Below, piece after piece: positions 45,131-55,979 of a DNA stretch of 64,000 nt. Numbering within the stretch: the first letter of the stretch is position 1; the number at the start of each line of letters is the position of its first letter. Under the pieces are notes generated by a model, which worked only from the letters and a program-made list of their open reading frames with translations, searched no databases and was not told the DNA's origin. The stretch lies in NCBI GenBank assembly GCA_963678675.1, contig OY783200.1:14078889-14142888 (forward strand). The letters are read 5' to 3'. Both the position numbers and the translations under genes were made by a program. The stretch is from Xiphydria camelus. Lineage: Eukaryota > Arthropoda > Insecta > Hymenoptera > Xiphydriidae.

Positions 45131-46275
45131 TACAGGGTGAACCAGGTTAAAAGTCATTAATTTTGATGTGTTATAGAACAACAAAAATAAAGTAGACTGA
45201 TAAGAAAATTTTTTTAAAAAATGTTTACTAACAAAGATACAGGGTGTTAAAGTTGTGGAAAAAAATGGTTTTCTCATCATAGCTTCTAAACCACTTTATC
45301 GATTTCCGTGAAATTTCGCACACAGACTAACGTAGTATACCCCTAAGTAATGATTAAAATTATTTTAAAAATTTTTCGGTGGTGTAGATACTGGGGGCCG
45401 GTACCCCATTTCCCCCCTCCCGATTTTCGGCGCCACTGGATATTTTACAAAGAAAATTATATTTTTGGATTTCCTGTTTAATTTAGGAAGAAAAATTACC
45501 CTTACAAATTTTTGGTTTATGGCTTCGTTTTTGAGATATTTGAATGTATAGGGCTGCAGACAGGCCAAAACTTATGATTGAACTACCAAGAAAATACGAT
45601 GAGACGCCAAAACTGTTTAAAAAATGTTATTATTGACTAGACATACATCAAAGATATGAAAAAAATTAATTAATTAATAAATAATCAAATTAAATATAAA
45701 TTTAAAAAATAATTTATTTGATTATTTATTTATTTATTTATTCGTATCTTTGATATATGTCTAGTCAGTAATAACATTTTTTAAACAGTTTTGGCCTCTC
45801 ATATCGTATTTTCTTGGTAGTTCAATCATAAGATTTGGCCTGTCTGCAGCCCTATAAATTCAAATATCTCAAAAACGAAGCCATAATCTAAAAATTTGTA
45901 AGGGTAATTTTTCTTTCTAAATTAAACAGGAAATCCAAAAATTCAATTTTCTTTGTAAAATATCCAATGGCGCCGAAAATCGGGAGGGAGAAAAGGGGGT
46001 ACCGGCAGCCAGTATCTACGCCACTGGAAAATTTTTAAAATAATTTTAATCATTACTTAGAGGTGTACTACATTAGTCTGTGTGCGAAATTTCATGGAAA
46101 TCGGTCCAGTGGTCTAGAAGTTATGATGAGAAAACCGTTTTTTTTCCACAACTTTAACACCCTGTATCTTTGTTAGTAAATATTATTGAAAAAAATTTTC
46201 TTATGAAAGTCTACTTTATTTTTGTTGTTCTATAATATATCAAAATTAATGACGTTTAACCTGATTCACTCTGTA
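45131..46275. mobile_element. 1145-bp foldback element, ACAGGGTG type
   Basis: The two halves are near-perfect inverses, from TACAGGGTGAACCAGG at the left to CCTGATTCACTCTGTA at the right. The centre is an AT-rich TAAATAAATAATC region near 45690. An inner ACAGGGTGTTAAAG word repeats the terminal theme at 45239 and 46165. The end sequence is of the kind seen in mariner-like MITEs. No gene. Confidence 0.85.
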
Positions 46276-46391
46276 TTTCTCGGGTTGCAGGGGATGGAAG
46301 TTGGTGTTTTTGACGTTTTTGTGAAAATATAAAAAAATCACTGGTTTTCACTGAGCTCTATCGCGGAGACCACTTATTATAAAATCAAAGA

Positions 46392-46630
46392 TGACCAGTG
46401 CATTTTGTAGGACATTTTATTTATTTTAATTTGGTATGGAACGCTCATCTTCAAAAAACGTACAGTTTTTTAGATATAAGTAAAAAACTGAAAAAAGTGC
46501 TAAAAATTCAGATTTTTTGTGTTTTTGGCTATGAAGTCGACCTCTTAAAAGGCAGCAAACTATAAATTCGAATTCAGCAACCCCAAAAACATATAAGACC
46601 GTCGAGAAAAAAACTTCCGCAATTTTGTTT
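46392..46630 (+). repeat. Right copy of the inverted repeat flanking gypsy 3
   Basis: Inverse of 41035-41290, with small indels. Confidence 0.8.
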
Positions 46631-46674
46631 TGGTCAAACTACCATTTGACTGGGCTAAACAGTCGGGCTCAGTT

Positions 46675-46890
46675 GGAGAGTGAATGATAGCAACTCCGAG
46701 ACGAATGATAGTAGTCTTGTTTGGTGAACGATAGTAGCTACAGGCGAATGATAGTACCCTGGAATACAACTGAAAAAACTAGAGAAACTCGAAGACGAAC
46801 GATAGTAGTCGACGAGAAAGAGCGAATGATAGTAACTCTGAGACGAATGTTAGTAGTCCTGTTTGGCGAATGATAGTACCCTCGAATACA
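46675..46890 (+). repeat. Cluster of GAATGATAGTA words
   Basis: Eight close variants of CGAATGATAGTA occur within about 210 bases, at irregular spacings, often followed by GTC or CCC. Two larger sub-blocks are each repeated (AACTC(C/T)GAGACGAATG...GTAGTC and GTACCCT(G/C)GAATACAAC). Confidence 0.75.
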
Positions 46891-47035
46891 ACCGACAGGA
46901 AAACTCTGATCCATTTGATAACTGAATCTGTACGAGAGTAGTCGTTTAGCTCATGTTATTTGACTTAGTTTCAGACAAGAGAGGTGACGATACTTAAGGA
47001 TTGTCGAGGTCGCCAATGGGTCAGGAAAGGCCGAA

Positions 47036-47480
47036 TGAAGACAGAAGAATACGGTGTACGGACGAAGAGCACATAGCAACGGCCTCTGGCAGGAAGGTGC
47101 AGGATGAGACAATGCCTTCGGAAAGCCCGAATGCTTTGTACCTTCCGGGGATTTCCGCTCACCCTTGCTACCTACAAGTGCACACGGCCAGAAAGGCGCA
47201 CGGTGACATCAGCGTGGTTGGAATGTCCGACAGCTGGGGATCGTTTCAGGTATTCCAGAAGTCCCGTTTTACCTCCGCTACCCGAAAGTACGTCACAGGG
47301 AGGACGGCGTACGAGAGGCAGTTCGATTGCAGACTTTTATCGAGACAGTCGCAAGTAGCTGTCTACCCCGAGAAAACAGTTAAGAAGATCTGCAGCATTG
47401 TATTTAGTCTCTGAATATACATATCGCGAGAGACTAGGTGGTGAACGAGTGTCTCTGCCCGTTCCTTTCTACCTCCTACA
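47036..47480 (+). repeat. Second LTR copy of gypsy element 2
   Basis: It starts TGAAGAC, ends CCTCCTACA and is 445 bp. It aligns with the split copy at 34426-37870. It is followed by TTTT, which also precedes the left copy, a possible but low-complexity target duplication. If the pair is one element, its span is about 13 kb with all later insertions. Confidence 0.65.
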
Positions 47481-47775
47481 TTTTGCAGATAGGACCTTCT
47501 TTCTTAGGAGGGCAGAAAGCGAAACGCCCCCCTATTTCTCCCTGCTTCGACTACGCCCGCTCTTTAAAAGGTGCGACGGCGCAATTGGGACGTTACGTGT
47601 CATGAAGAGCGGGTGAGCATATTGGCTCGACTGCACCGTCGCGCATCGTGAACAACGGGTGTAGTCGGAACAGGGGGAAATAGAGGAGCGACCCGCTATT
47701 ACTGAGTTCTCCTGCACAAGGAAGCATGTTAGGTCATGCCCGAGAACGGTTACTAAGCCGACTTACCCTGTATAA
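47481..47775 (+). repeat. Inverted partner of 34016-34250
   Basis: Contains TTTCTTAGGAGGGCAGAAAG and CCCGAGAACGGTTACTAAGC, mirrored at the left side of gypsy 2. Confidence 0.7.
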
Positions 47776-47784
47776 TGCCGGGTA

Positions 47785-49161
47785 TACACGATGCTAGTAA
47801 CTCGTACGAGTCACTGAGGCGAGTACTGAAAGTGAGTGTTTAACAGGGATAGTGGCGTCTACACGCTAAAATTGTTTTTTAACTTGAAAACGCCACTCGG
47901 TTTAGCGGCAATTTCCAGTAGTCGAGTTTTTTCTCTTATTTTCTTGCAAAGGAGTTTTTGATGTGTAAACATCTTTAGGCTCGCTTGGGAGTGATTTCGT
48001 GGAAGTGGTGGGGGAAGCGTTAACGGCATTAGTGTCTGTCCGTATGAGCTCGGTGCAGGATCTTGACATTTACCTTCGGCCGGGCTTGGCCGATATTCAT
48101 ACCGGTACAAGTCGAGTCAGTAGTTACAGTCGGTGTCAATTTGAGAGATCGGAGCGTCTAACCTCGAAATCGTGAATTTGATAATAACGGTGAGTACTTT
48201 CCATTCTTCACAAAATCACAATTCCGATGTTAGACGCTTCTATCTCCAGAACGTACATCTTTATACTGTTTCCAGTGTATAACGACGGTTTCACTACGAT
48301 TTCTAATAAAACTAGATAACAATTCGTGACTTCCATAACCTAAAATGGAATCACATGCCGCTGGTAAGTGTAAGTATACGGAATAGTTTTACCCTTTTGT
48401 ATCCATATTTCATTTGTACACGACAAACATTTATTTACTAATTTGTAGTTTTAACTGCTTCAATTACTTAGTGATTAATATTTTACAGACATTGCGAGGA
48501 AGAGGAAAGCAGACTATATGAGGAATAGAGAAAAAAACTAAAATCGAGTTAGTCATTCTAACTTGCAATAGATGTGTAGAGATCTGGTTGAACAATGTTG
48601 CGTGGAAGTGATGTAGGTATATTCGGTTACAGCAAATTATTAAAACAAAATGTTCATCGTTTTGTTTTAATAATTTTCTGTAACCGAATATACCCACATC
48701 ACTTCTACGCAACATTGTTCAGCCAGACGTTTATTTCTCTTATTTTCTTGCAAAGATGAGCACTATATGCAAGAAGTGTTTGATCATAAAGTGTTTAAAG
48801 ATGTGTATTAAAGTGTTGTGCGAAGAATTGATGGAAATAATCGAATCGGAAGAAAACCTGCCAAGAAGAATATGGGCTTACAATTTCAGTAGCACTAAAC
48901 TAACCACTCGTACGTGATACTCGAATCGTGTAATCGGTCTCCAACGCTGCTACTACGTCATACTGTCGAGTATTGTGTGGGGGAAGTATTGGTGGGGGAA
49001 TCAACTCGTTCCAGTAAATAGGATTGCTTTCTATTCACTCGACTGGCATGGCCACTCGTAGCGTGTACTTTACTGGAAGACAGAACAACAATTTATACGA
49101 GGAGAGTACTAAAAGCGAGTACTCGGTTTTAGTGACTCGTACGAGTTACTAGCGTCGTGTA
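47785..49161. mobile_element. 1377-bp TIR element with internal hairpin
   Basis: Ends TACACGATGCTAGTAACTCG and its inverse (with one change) enclose the segment. GAGTACT-type subterminal words occur on both sides. At 48585-48732 lies a near-perfect hairpin (AACAATGTTGCGTGGAAGTG and its inverse). No recognisable transposase; the target duplication is unclear. Confidence 0.7.
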
Positions 49162-49468
49162 AATGATCCTTGAGGTGCAGCTCCGAGCAGTGAAGCAGAG
49201 TTCACTCGCCTTCCGCCAGAACCCTCACACCGCGGCGCTGAAAAGTTCTGCGGATACTCTTCTGCCTTGCATACTCCGCGTCCCTTGATTGCCCATTCAC
49301 GGTACCTGCTACAAAGCGGAATCGTGTCTCCATCCTCAGCTCGCCCACGTGAAAAATGTGTCATCCCTTTCGCGCACGGCTACTTTGCTCGCTGCAAAGC
49401 GATACTTCGCTTAACGCATTCGTCTTAGTAGTCCAGTACAATTTCCGTTTAAATTGAAAACTGACATA
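49162..49468. other. Non-coding stretch between two elements
   Basis: Nothing recognised. The last two bases before the mariner are TA. Confidence 0.45.
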
Positions 49469-50370
49469 CGAGGGGGACCCAAAAATAACAGGAATTTCTT
49501 TATAAAAAATATGTACTTTTTTTTTCAAATACAACTTTAACCTCCTTCAAAGTACTCTCCATTAGTGCTAATGCACTTACCCAGACGTTCATTACATTGC
49601 TGGAAGCACCTTTTAGTAGTGACATTCAGTTTTTCTTCGTTGACTTTCATTGACTTGACTGCAGTTTACTTTCTGAATCGTACCCATAGCACCATGACTC
49701 ATTACCTATAATGATTTCGTTGAAAAAATTATTTAGATCGTCTTTGAATGCATCCTTCATTTCACGACAGGCTTGAACGCGACGATCCTTTTGATCCACG
49801 GTGAGAAGTTTGGGCACAAATTTTGCTGCCACTCTTCGCATTCCTAAATCAACGCTCAAAATACGTTGAATTGAGCTCCAGGACAACCCTGATAAGTATT
49901 CGAGTTGGTCGATTGTCCTGCGTCGATTTTAATTAATGAGATTACGGATTTGGGCAATGTTATCCTTAGTTCGAGGAGTTGAAGGATGTCCGGAACGGGG
50001 CTGATCTTCAATGGCCATTTCTCCCAATTTAAACCGAGAAAACCATTCGTACACTGGAGTTTTACTAAGAGCATGTTCTTCGTAAGCTGTTTGCATCATC
50101 ACAACAGTTTCTGCTGCGTTCTTGCCGAGTAAAGAACAAAATTTCACAGCTGCCCGTTGCTCGTGAGAAACAGCCATTTTTTTCGCGTCACGCATGCACT
50201 AACAGCAAACACGCAGAACTGCCAGAGAAACCGCGCGCGTCGTTGTCGGGTAACGCCACTTGGCAGACTGAATCAGGAGGTCCTACAACAATTCCCTGGC
50301 AGCACAACTTTGTACTACAAGTACACGATGCGTAGCATTATGATTCCGGTTATTGTTGGGTCCCCCCTCG
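49469..50370 (-). mobile_element. mariner transposon, internally deleted (902 bp)
   Basis: Ends CGAGGGGGACCCAAAAATAAC and its inverse, with TA on both sides (49467-49468 and 50371-50372). The length is about 400 bp short of a full mariner because part of the transposase is missing. Confidence 0.92.
49540..50195 (-). pseudogene. mariner transposase, core deleted
   Basis: The minus-strand gene starts MRDAKKMAVSHEQRAAVKFC and shows YEWFSRFKLGEMAIEDQPRSG (helix-turn-helix), a stop after RNLIN, then WSSIQRILSVDLGMRRVAAKFVPKLL and IIGNESWCYGYD. The first catalytic Asp of the GDE motif is Asn. After KLQSSQ the frame jumps to the family C-terminus (QQCNERLGKCISTNGEYFEG). About 130 residues, including the second and third catalytic Asp, are thus missing. 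It can bind ends at most. Confidence 0.9.
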
Positions 50371-50752
50371 TATAGTGGTGAAAACTTGCCAAAAGTTATG
50401 TTTTGGTGTTACTAATAGAGGGAACATGTTAAAAGAACTATCACCCCCCACGGAAGGGTGTAAAAATTTATTTATTGTTGAAAAATTTGGTTTTCCCAAA
50501 TAATTTGAGAAATACGTGACCTATTGAAAAACAGCTTCAACAAAACTTGTAGATAATAAAATTGTCTACAAAAAAGATTATGACACTTTTTACCCTATCT
50601 TCAACTCCTAAGAAGCTGGACCTCCAAATGCATTGAGGGTAAGTTGGAATTTTCAAATATTCATAACAAATTCAAAAATTAACATTTTTACAATTTTTTT
50701 GTAACCTGTTTAGAAAAATGTTATCTTCTTTCCTAGAGAAACCAATTTTTTA
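50371..50752. other. Non-coding stretch
   Basis: Nothing recognised. Confidence 0.4.
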
Positions 50753-51266
50753 AAGTGAAACTTCTTTGCTGAGGGCACTAAAAGCACGCTCGATGCAACG
50801 AAAAACCGTAACAAAACCCACACACTCCAGCGCTACAGTCCGTGCCTCACTCATACAGCGATCTCGACCCTACCCCATTACACCACTCTCGACTCAGCTC
50901 CATCCCACCGCTCTCCACCCTTCTCCATTCCACCGCTCACGACCGAGCCACTGTCTACTAACTGTTGACTAAAGCCATGTGTCGACTTTGCAAGGCTGGA
51001 TCGCGAGGCCGCCGCGCGAGCCAGCCTCGCAAAATATGTATTCCGTCGCAAAGGGGACTTCTACGTCATTTCTTACCGATTACTATTATTGTAACCTAAG
51101 TAACGCGTTAATCTAGATCTAATCTGTGCATCGGTCGCAACGGCGAGGCGGGCAGTATGTCTTGGTGAATGTAGGTTTCGAATGCGTTCACAGTCCCTCA
51201 CATTTCCCTTAAAACAACATCACGGAATTACTGCATCTCTTTGAATCCAATATAATCACCAGTAAT

Positions 51267-51415
51267 CCAGATAGAAAAGTTCCTCCAGAATTGCGGTACA
51301 ATGCCACGGTAGAAATATCAGGTTCTACCGACACGACGTGCTTCGACAAGGCCTGCATCAACTTTGGCGGTATATTGGCGGCACTGCGCTAATCCTGTGG
51401 CACTTTTCTATCTGG
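51267..51415 (+). mobile_element. 149-bp MITE with CCAGATAGAAAAGT ends
   Basis: Same family as 18532-18685, 18791-18930 and 59862-60009 (inverted). Confidence 0.8.
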
Positions 51416-51996
51416 AAATATTGTGAGTGCAGTGTTAAATCATTTCGACTAACCGATACGGTTTAAATCCACCTCTCCACGTTTTCGGCCACTAGTCGTG
51501 TCACGCAGTAGTGTCTTCCAGATTTACGACCCCGAGGAGATCTACTGTTCATCGCACCTATTATAGTTATTAACTTGAAACTGAAGAATAAATGAAGCAC
51601 AACTCAATCGCTGTTTCGAAACTGTGCAGAGGAGGTCTGGTTTGTGTTGCTCGAGAGGGTTTCTTGGGGCGATGAAAGCTATTGTTTAGGTATATTATGA
51701 GACGCCGCAGTGTCGCACCGCCACTAAGAGGACTGTTCGGGCTCACCATAAATCTAGCGTTTGGGATCCTTTCTTTGGCATATCCGTAAGATGATATGAG
51801 AAGTCAGACTAGAGGGTGCAGAGTTAGTTATGAGTTGTTTGTATTTCGTTTGTCGCATTTTTAGTTTTCCGAATTTTTTCGCGTCGAGTGGCCGGCCATA
51901 CGGAGCTCGTGTAGTCTGCCTTCGGAATCGCGACCTTTCTCGAGTAACCACCGTGCATTACTGTGCATTATTTTGTATGTGTGTAATACAATTATT

Positions 51997-52143
51997 ATGG
52001 CAAAAATAGGAAAACAACGGGTAAAAGAGTTTCGTGACAGGCAACGTGTAAAGAAAGCGATAACGAAAGCGATGACAAAAGCGATGACGAAGGCAATAGC
52101 TAAAACTGGTACAAAACGAAGTCGAGAATCGAGAGAGATTTAA
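51997..52143 (+). pseudogene. Short basic protein or N-terminus, left-arm copy
   Basis: The 48-codon frame starts MAKIGKQRVKEFRDRQRVKK, continues with three ITKAM/MTKA-type repeats and ends KRSRESREI. The right-arm copy reads on past this point, so a one-base change truncates this one. The Q-R-x-K-E-F-R-D-R-Q pattern resembles basic N-termini of other arthropod transposon proteins. Function unknown. Confidence 0.45.
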
Positions 52144-52381
52144 ATTAACACAATCAAATAGTGATGTATCTGATAAAAAAAAGAAAACGTGTGGCTGCCA
52201 CACGCGGAAGAAGTGAAACTTCGATACCAGTGACTCTGAATTTGATTCCGGTGGTATTAGTTTCAATTGGCTCTACGAAGAAGCATTGTAAAAGACTTGT
52301 ATATAGCCAATTGAAACTAATACTATCGGAATCAAAATTCAGAGAAACTGGTATCGAAGTTTCACTTCTTCCGCGTGTGGC

Positions 52382-53390
52382 GGCCACATGTTTTTTTTCA
52401 GTGTTATTTAAGAATTCTTGATGTTTAAAGTTTTCGATGCTTGAGTTTACATAGAAATTTGCAAAAAAAATTTTTTTAATTTTACCATCGTTTATGCTGG
52501 ATTTTTTCTGAAAAAAAAAAGATAAATATCAATTCAACGTATCTTGCCTGGTTTGGAAGATATACTACATTGAAGAGAGGAAAGGGAGTCATGCGATCCT
52601 ACGTCAACTGGCTACGTAAACTGAGACAGGCATATGAAGAGTATAACTTCTAAAGGGTCTAACAAGGAAAGTACTCGAAGTGTGCCTCACCGATTTTCTT
52701 CATTCTGCGATATGTTGTAGTACATCAAAAAACATTAGACACTTATTTTTTTGTACATGCTAATTCGGTCATTTAAGGGGTGAAAACCACCCCTAAACTT
52801 GACCTCCTAAAACCAGTTTTCTACGATTTCTCAAAAACTACGTTGAATTTCTTAATGAAACAAATTGAATATTATTCCTTATCGAAGGACGATGACATGT
52901 GAAGTACTTTTACATGTGCTCTCCCTTAGATCCTCGAGAAGTTATACTCTTCATATACAGTCGCACCATCTTCACTCTCGTTGCCCTGACGGCGTTTGTG
53001 TGCGCACGCTGCTGCAGTGTCTGCAAGTGTCACTGAGACAGAAGGTTACTCTCATCGTTTTGAAGCAATTGAAGGGATTGGTGCAAAAACCGGTCAAAGA
53101 CCAAATTTTGCAAAATTGACTTTCGGTGGTTTTGGGGCAGTAAAAGGTATAGCTTTCGTTTGAAGCAAGAACCGAGCACGTAACGTGCATACTTTTAGAC
53201 TAAGGTGCATGTGTCCGTTTCTTGCACCAATTAGTGTCTGAGCTCAATCGAGAAGCTTCTTTTCATTGGTGGCAATAATCAGTCATATGTTTCACATGGT
53301 TGATTATTACTGCCAAGGCGAATATAACTTCAAAAAACTTGCCAGTCACGGTTGATTTCGTACTCGCTGCCGAGAACAAATATCTGAAGA
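52382..53390. other. Non-coding stretch upstream of the DUF7869-like gene
   Basis: No gene is seen. A palindromic pair (TTATACTCTTCATA near 52627 and its partner near 52950) suggests a foldback fragment of about 340 bp. Confidence 0.4.
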
Positions 53391-55213
53391 ATGAGTGATC
53401 CGAGTGAGTTATTAAGTGAAGAAGATCCTTTCCATTAATCAGAGGATGCTGATGGCGACCCTGACTTCATCCAGGATGGTCATAGTCGTGAGAAAATAGG
53501 AGCAGTGTATTCAACAAGTTCCTGATGAATAGTGGAGTAGCAACATAGAACGAGGTAAGATGATATATTTGTTAAATTTTATGAAATGGAACCTAAAAAC
53601 ATTCAAGATGGTTATTTGGCCACCTCTATTGATGTAAGGCATGTATAACGTAGGAGGAAAACCTCCGTTGATGAGAAAAAATAATGTTCTTACTTTCACA
53701 GGGTAAAAATTGGTGAAAAAAACTGAAAAAGTTTGTCGTACGGCATTCTGTAATTTATATGCTGTGACTAAGTCCCGAGTTTTACGACATTGCCAACTAC
53801 GTGCAGCAGGAAAACTTGTTGACAAAGATGCTCGTGGTAAATATCAAAATCGTCCAAATAAGAAACCGGAGAACATTTTTGTGTCAGTTAGCGATCACAT
53901 TAGGAGTTTCGCGGCACAAGAGTCACATTATTCTAGGAATGAGCCTAAAAGAACATATTTGTCACCTGATCTTAACATTAAAAAGATGTACCATCTGTAC
54001 CTGGAGAAATACGAAGCTGATCAGTTTGAACTACTAACGGACAAACAACGCTTCAAACTAGCAGTTACCTATGGCTATTAGTATAGGCACTTCATGGAGA
54101 ACTTCAACGTATCATCTGAATTCCCTCGCACTGACACGTGCGCTAATTGTGATGAGCTTAAAGTTCAGATTAACAGTGCTTCCAGTGATGAAGATATTCA
54201 AAGATTAACTCGAAAGAAGGAACTACATCTTTGGAAAGCTCCAGCTTTTTACGATGATCTGAGAGTCAAAACCGAACTTGTGCCAAATCGGATCCTATGG
54301 TAGAAGCTTTATGTTTTGATTACCAACAGAAAATGCCTGTTCCTGTTCTGACCACAGAAGATACATTTTATGCCCGTCAAATCTGGGTTTTTAACCAAGC
54401 TTTTCACTCTTGTTCTGATGATAAATCTGTACACTATATGTTTGATGAAACGACGGGAAAAAAAGGCAGCATAGAAATAGTTTCATTTTTGAAACATTAT
54501 TTCGATAAATATTTAAAGGAAACAGTTACTACGCTGTACCTTTTTACAAACAACTGCGCTGGACAGAATAAGAATGCGTTAATGGTCAATTTCCTGCTAT
54601 CACTTGTGAGTATCTGTAGATTATTGAAAATCGTTCATCACTTGCCGGAACCAGGACATAGTTTTCTTCCCTGCGATCGCGATTTTGGTCACATTGAAAA
54701 AGTAATGCGGAAGGAGGAGTTGCTCTATGTTCCTGAGGAATGGTACTTCTTGGTAGAGCACTATGGCAAGAAGTTTACTGTACAACGAGTTACACAAGAT
54801 ATGCTTTTTGACTTCAAATCATGCTTCCTCAACCATTTTTTAAGAGATCATCCACGGTGAAAAAGAAGTCATTCACGATTCCTAAATATCGTACATTTGT
54901 CTATGATTCTACACAACCGGATTATGTATATGTAGCAGACAACCATAACATTGACACCGTGACAGGTAATAAAATAAATCGTAAACTGTACATCTAAAAC
55001 CTGCTTTTTGTTACAGGATATCCATTACGTAGAAATCCCGGAACTGTTATAGATTTGAATGATGCCCCTAAAGCATACCATGAAAACCTGCTGCTAAACC
55101 CTCAAAAATTTGACAGCATAATACCTTTGATTAGGAAATACATGCCATCAGTTCATCATCTCATTTTCGAAAATATAAAGAGAGCAGAAGAGAACGAGAA
55201 CGATTCTGAGTGA
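53391..55213 (+). pseudogene. DUF7869-like arthropod transposon protein, damaged
   Basis: The ATG at 53391 starts an acidic N-terminus (MSDPSELLSEEDPFH, then a stop, SEDADGDPDF). A donor-like GAG|GTAAG lies near 53551 and an acceptor near 53701, but the junction does not read through, so sequence is lost. From 53710: TEKVCRTAFCNLYAVTKSRV, SHYSRNEPKRTYLSPDLNI, a stop at 54079, then FPRTDTCANCDEL (zinc pair) and, after a shift at 54297, CFDYQQKMPVP, LFTNNCAGQNKNALMVNFL, LPEPGHSFLPCDRDFGHIEK and VTQDMLFDFKS. A 51-base intron (54966-55016) precedes the last exon, ending in NENDSE at 55213. The family is called DUF7869 by recollection. Its spaced Asp, GQNKN and HSFLPCDRDF blocks look like an RNase-H-fold transposase core, which is inference. 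Confidence 0.75.
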
Positions 55214-55897
55214 GACATTTCTGTTTGTAGCTTTATATGCTTTGTATTGTGGGCTGATTATGTTCTTTTAATGAGGTAGAGATGTTTCGTTTATGTTTGT
55301 AGTCAAATAAAGCCTTTGATACGTTTTTTTTTGAAATTTGCATGTACTTCAATAAGGTTTTCCTCTTCGTTGGTAGCAAAAACGAGCCACGTGCAGTATT
55401 CACATTTGAATAAAATTATTAGTAATAATCAAAACAATAGTTTTTATCACGTTTTATACTTTTATTGCATCAATGATCACAGGTGAGTAGAAAAAGTTAG
55501 TCTAATTTGTAAAATTATGACGGTATACGTTTTTTTGGAGTTTTCTCCAAACTAGCCTGTTCTTGCACGTAGCCTGTTCTTGCACCAAGCTTTTCAATTG
55601 TTCCGTCGCACGATAGACGGAATTCGGAAGGCCGGTTTCGTACCGTTTAATAGCATCGTGACTATGAATATCTCGCCAACCTAGTAGCCCAGGCAATATG
55701 CATTATCTTATTTCCATTATCTTCTTTCCAGCGCCTCCTAGGTAAAAGGTAGTTATTATAAAATTTGTAAAGGATACAATTCTCTACAAGTTTTGTTGAA
55801 AACTTTTCTTCTCAAACAAATAATTTCAGAGTTACGCTTACGTAAACTAGAGCGCTTTTCTTACAATTGCATTCACGTACCCTTTTCAATCCAATTT
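55214..55897. other. 3' flank of the DUF7869-like gene
   Basis: AATAAAGCC near 55304 is a likely poly(A) signal. The rest is unrecognised. A minus-strand 64-codon frame at 55502-55696 has no known match. Confidence 0.4.
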
Positions 55898-55979
55898 CAG
55901 AAGATTATCTCTAAAGGCATAATAATAACTTATCAATATTGAACGCTGTGGGTCATTATAACACCGAAAAATGTACGAG
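55898..55979 (+). mobile_element. Right-end fragment of the piggyBac-type element
   Basis: It matches 28310-28391 closely (TTCAGAAGATTATCTCTAAA through GTACGAGGG). It is followed by TTCA where the intact copy has TTAA. It directly abuts the C-terminal end of the DDE+SWIM gene. Confidence 0.85.

Larger units (their letters stand above)
50753..52381 (+). repeat. Left arm (1.63 kb) of a long inverted repeat
   Basis: The arm starts AAGTGAAACTTCTTTGCTGA and ends ACTTCTTCCGCGTGT. It matches 58882-60556 in reverse almost throughout. Inside: a 149-bp MITE (51267-51415), a short basic open frame (51997-52143) and a self-complementary block (52190-52381). Fragments of the arm occur at 9376-9436 and 17390-17600. 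Confidence 0.88.

Noticed and set aside
51958..52266. Cysteine- and phenylalanine-rich frame resembling a membrane or secreted peptide
   Set aside because: It is antisense to the basic KQRVKEFRDRQ frame and appears only as its mirror in both arms.
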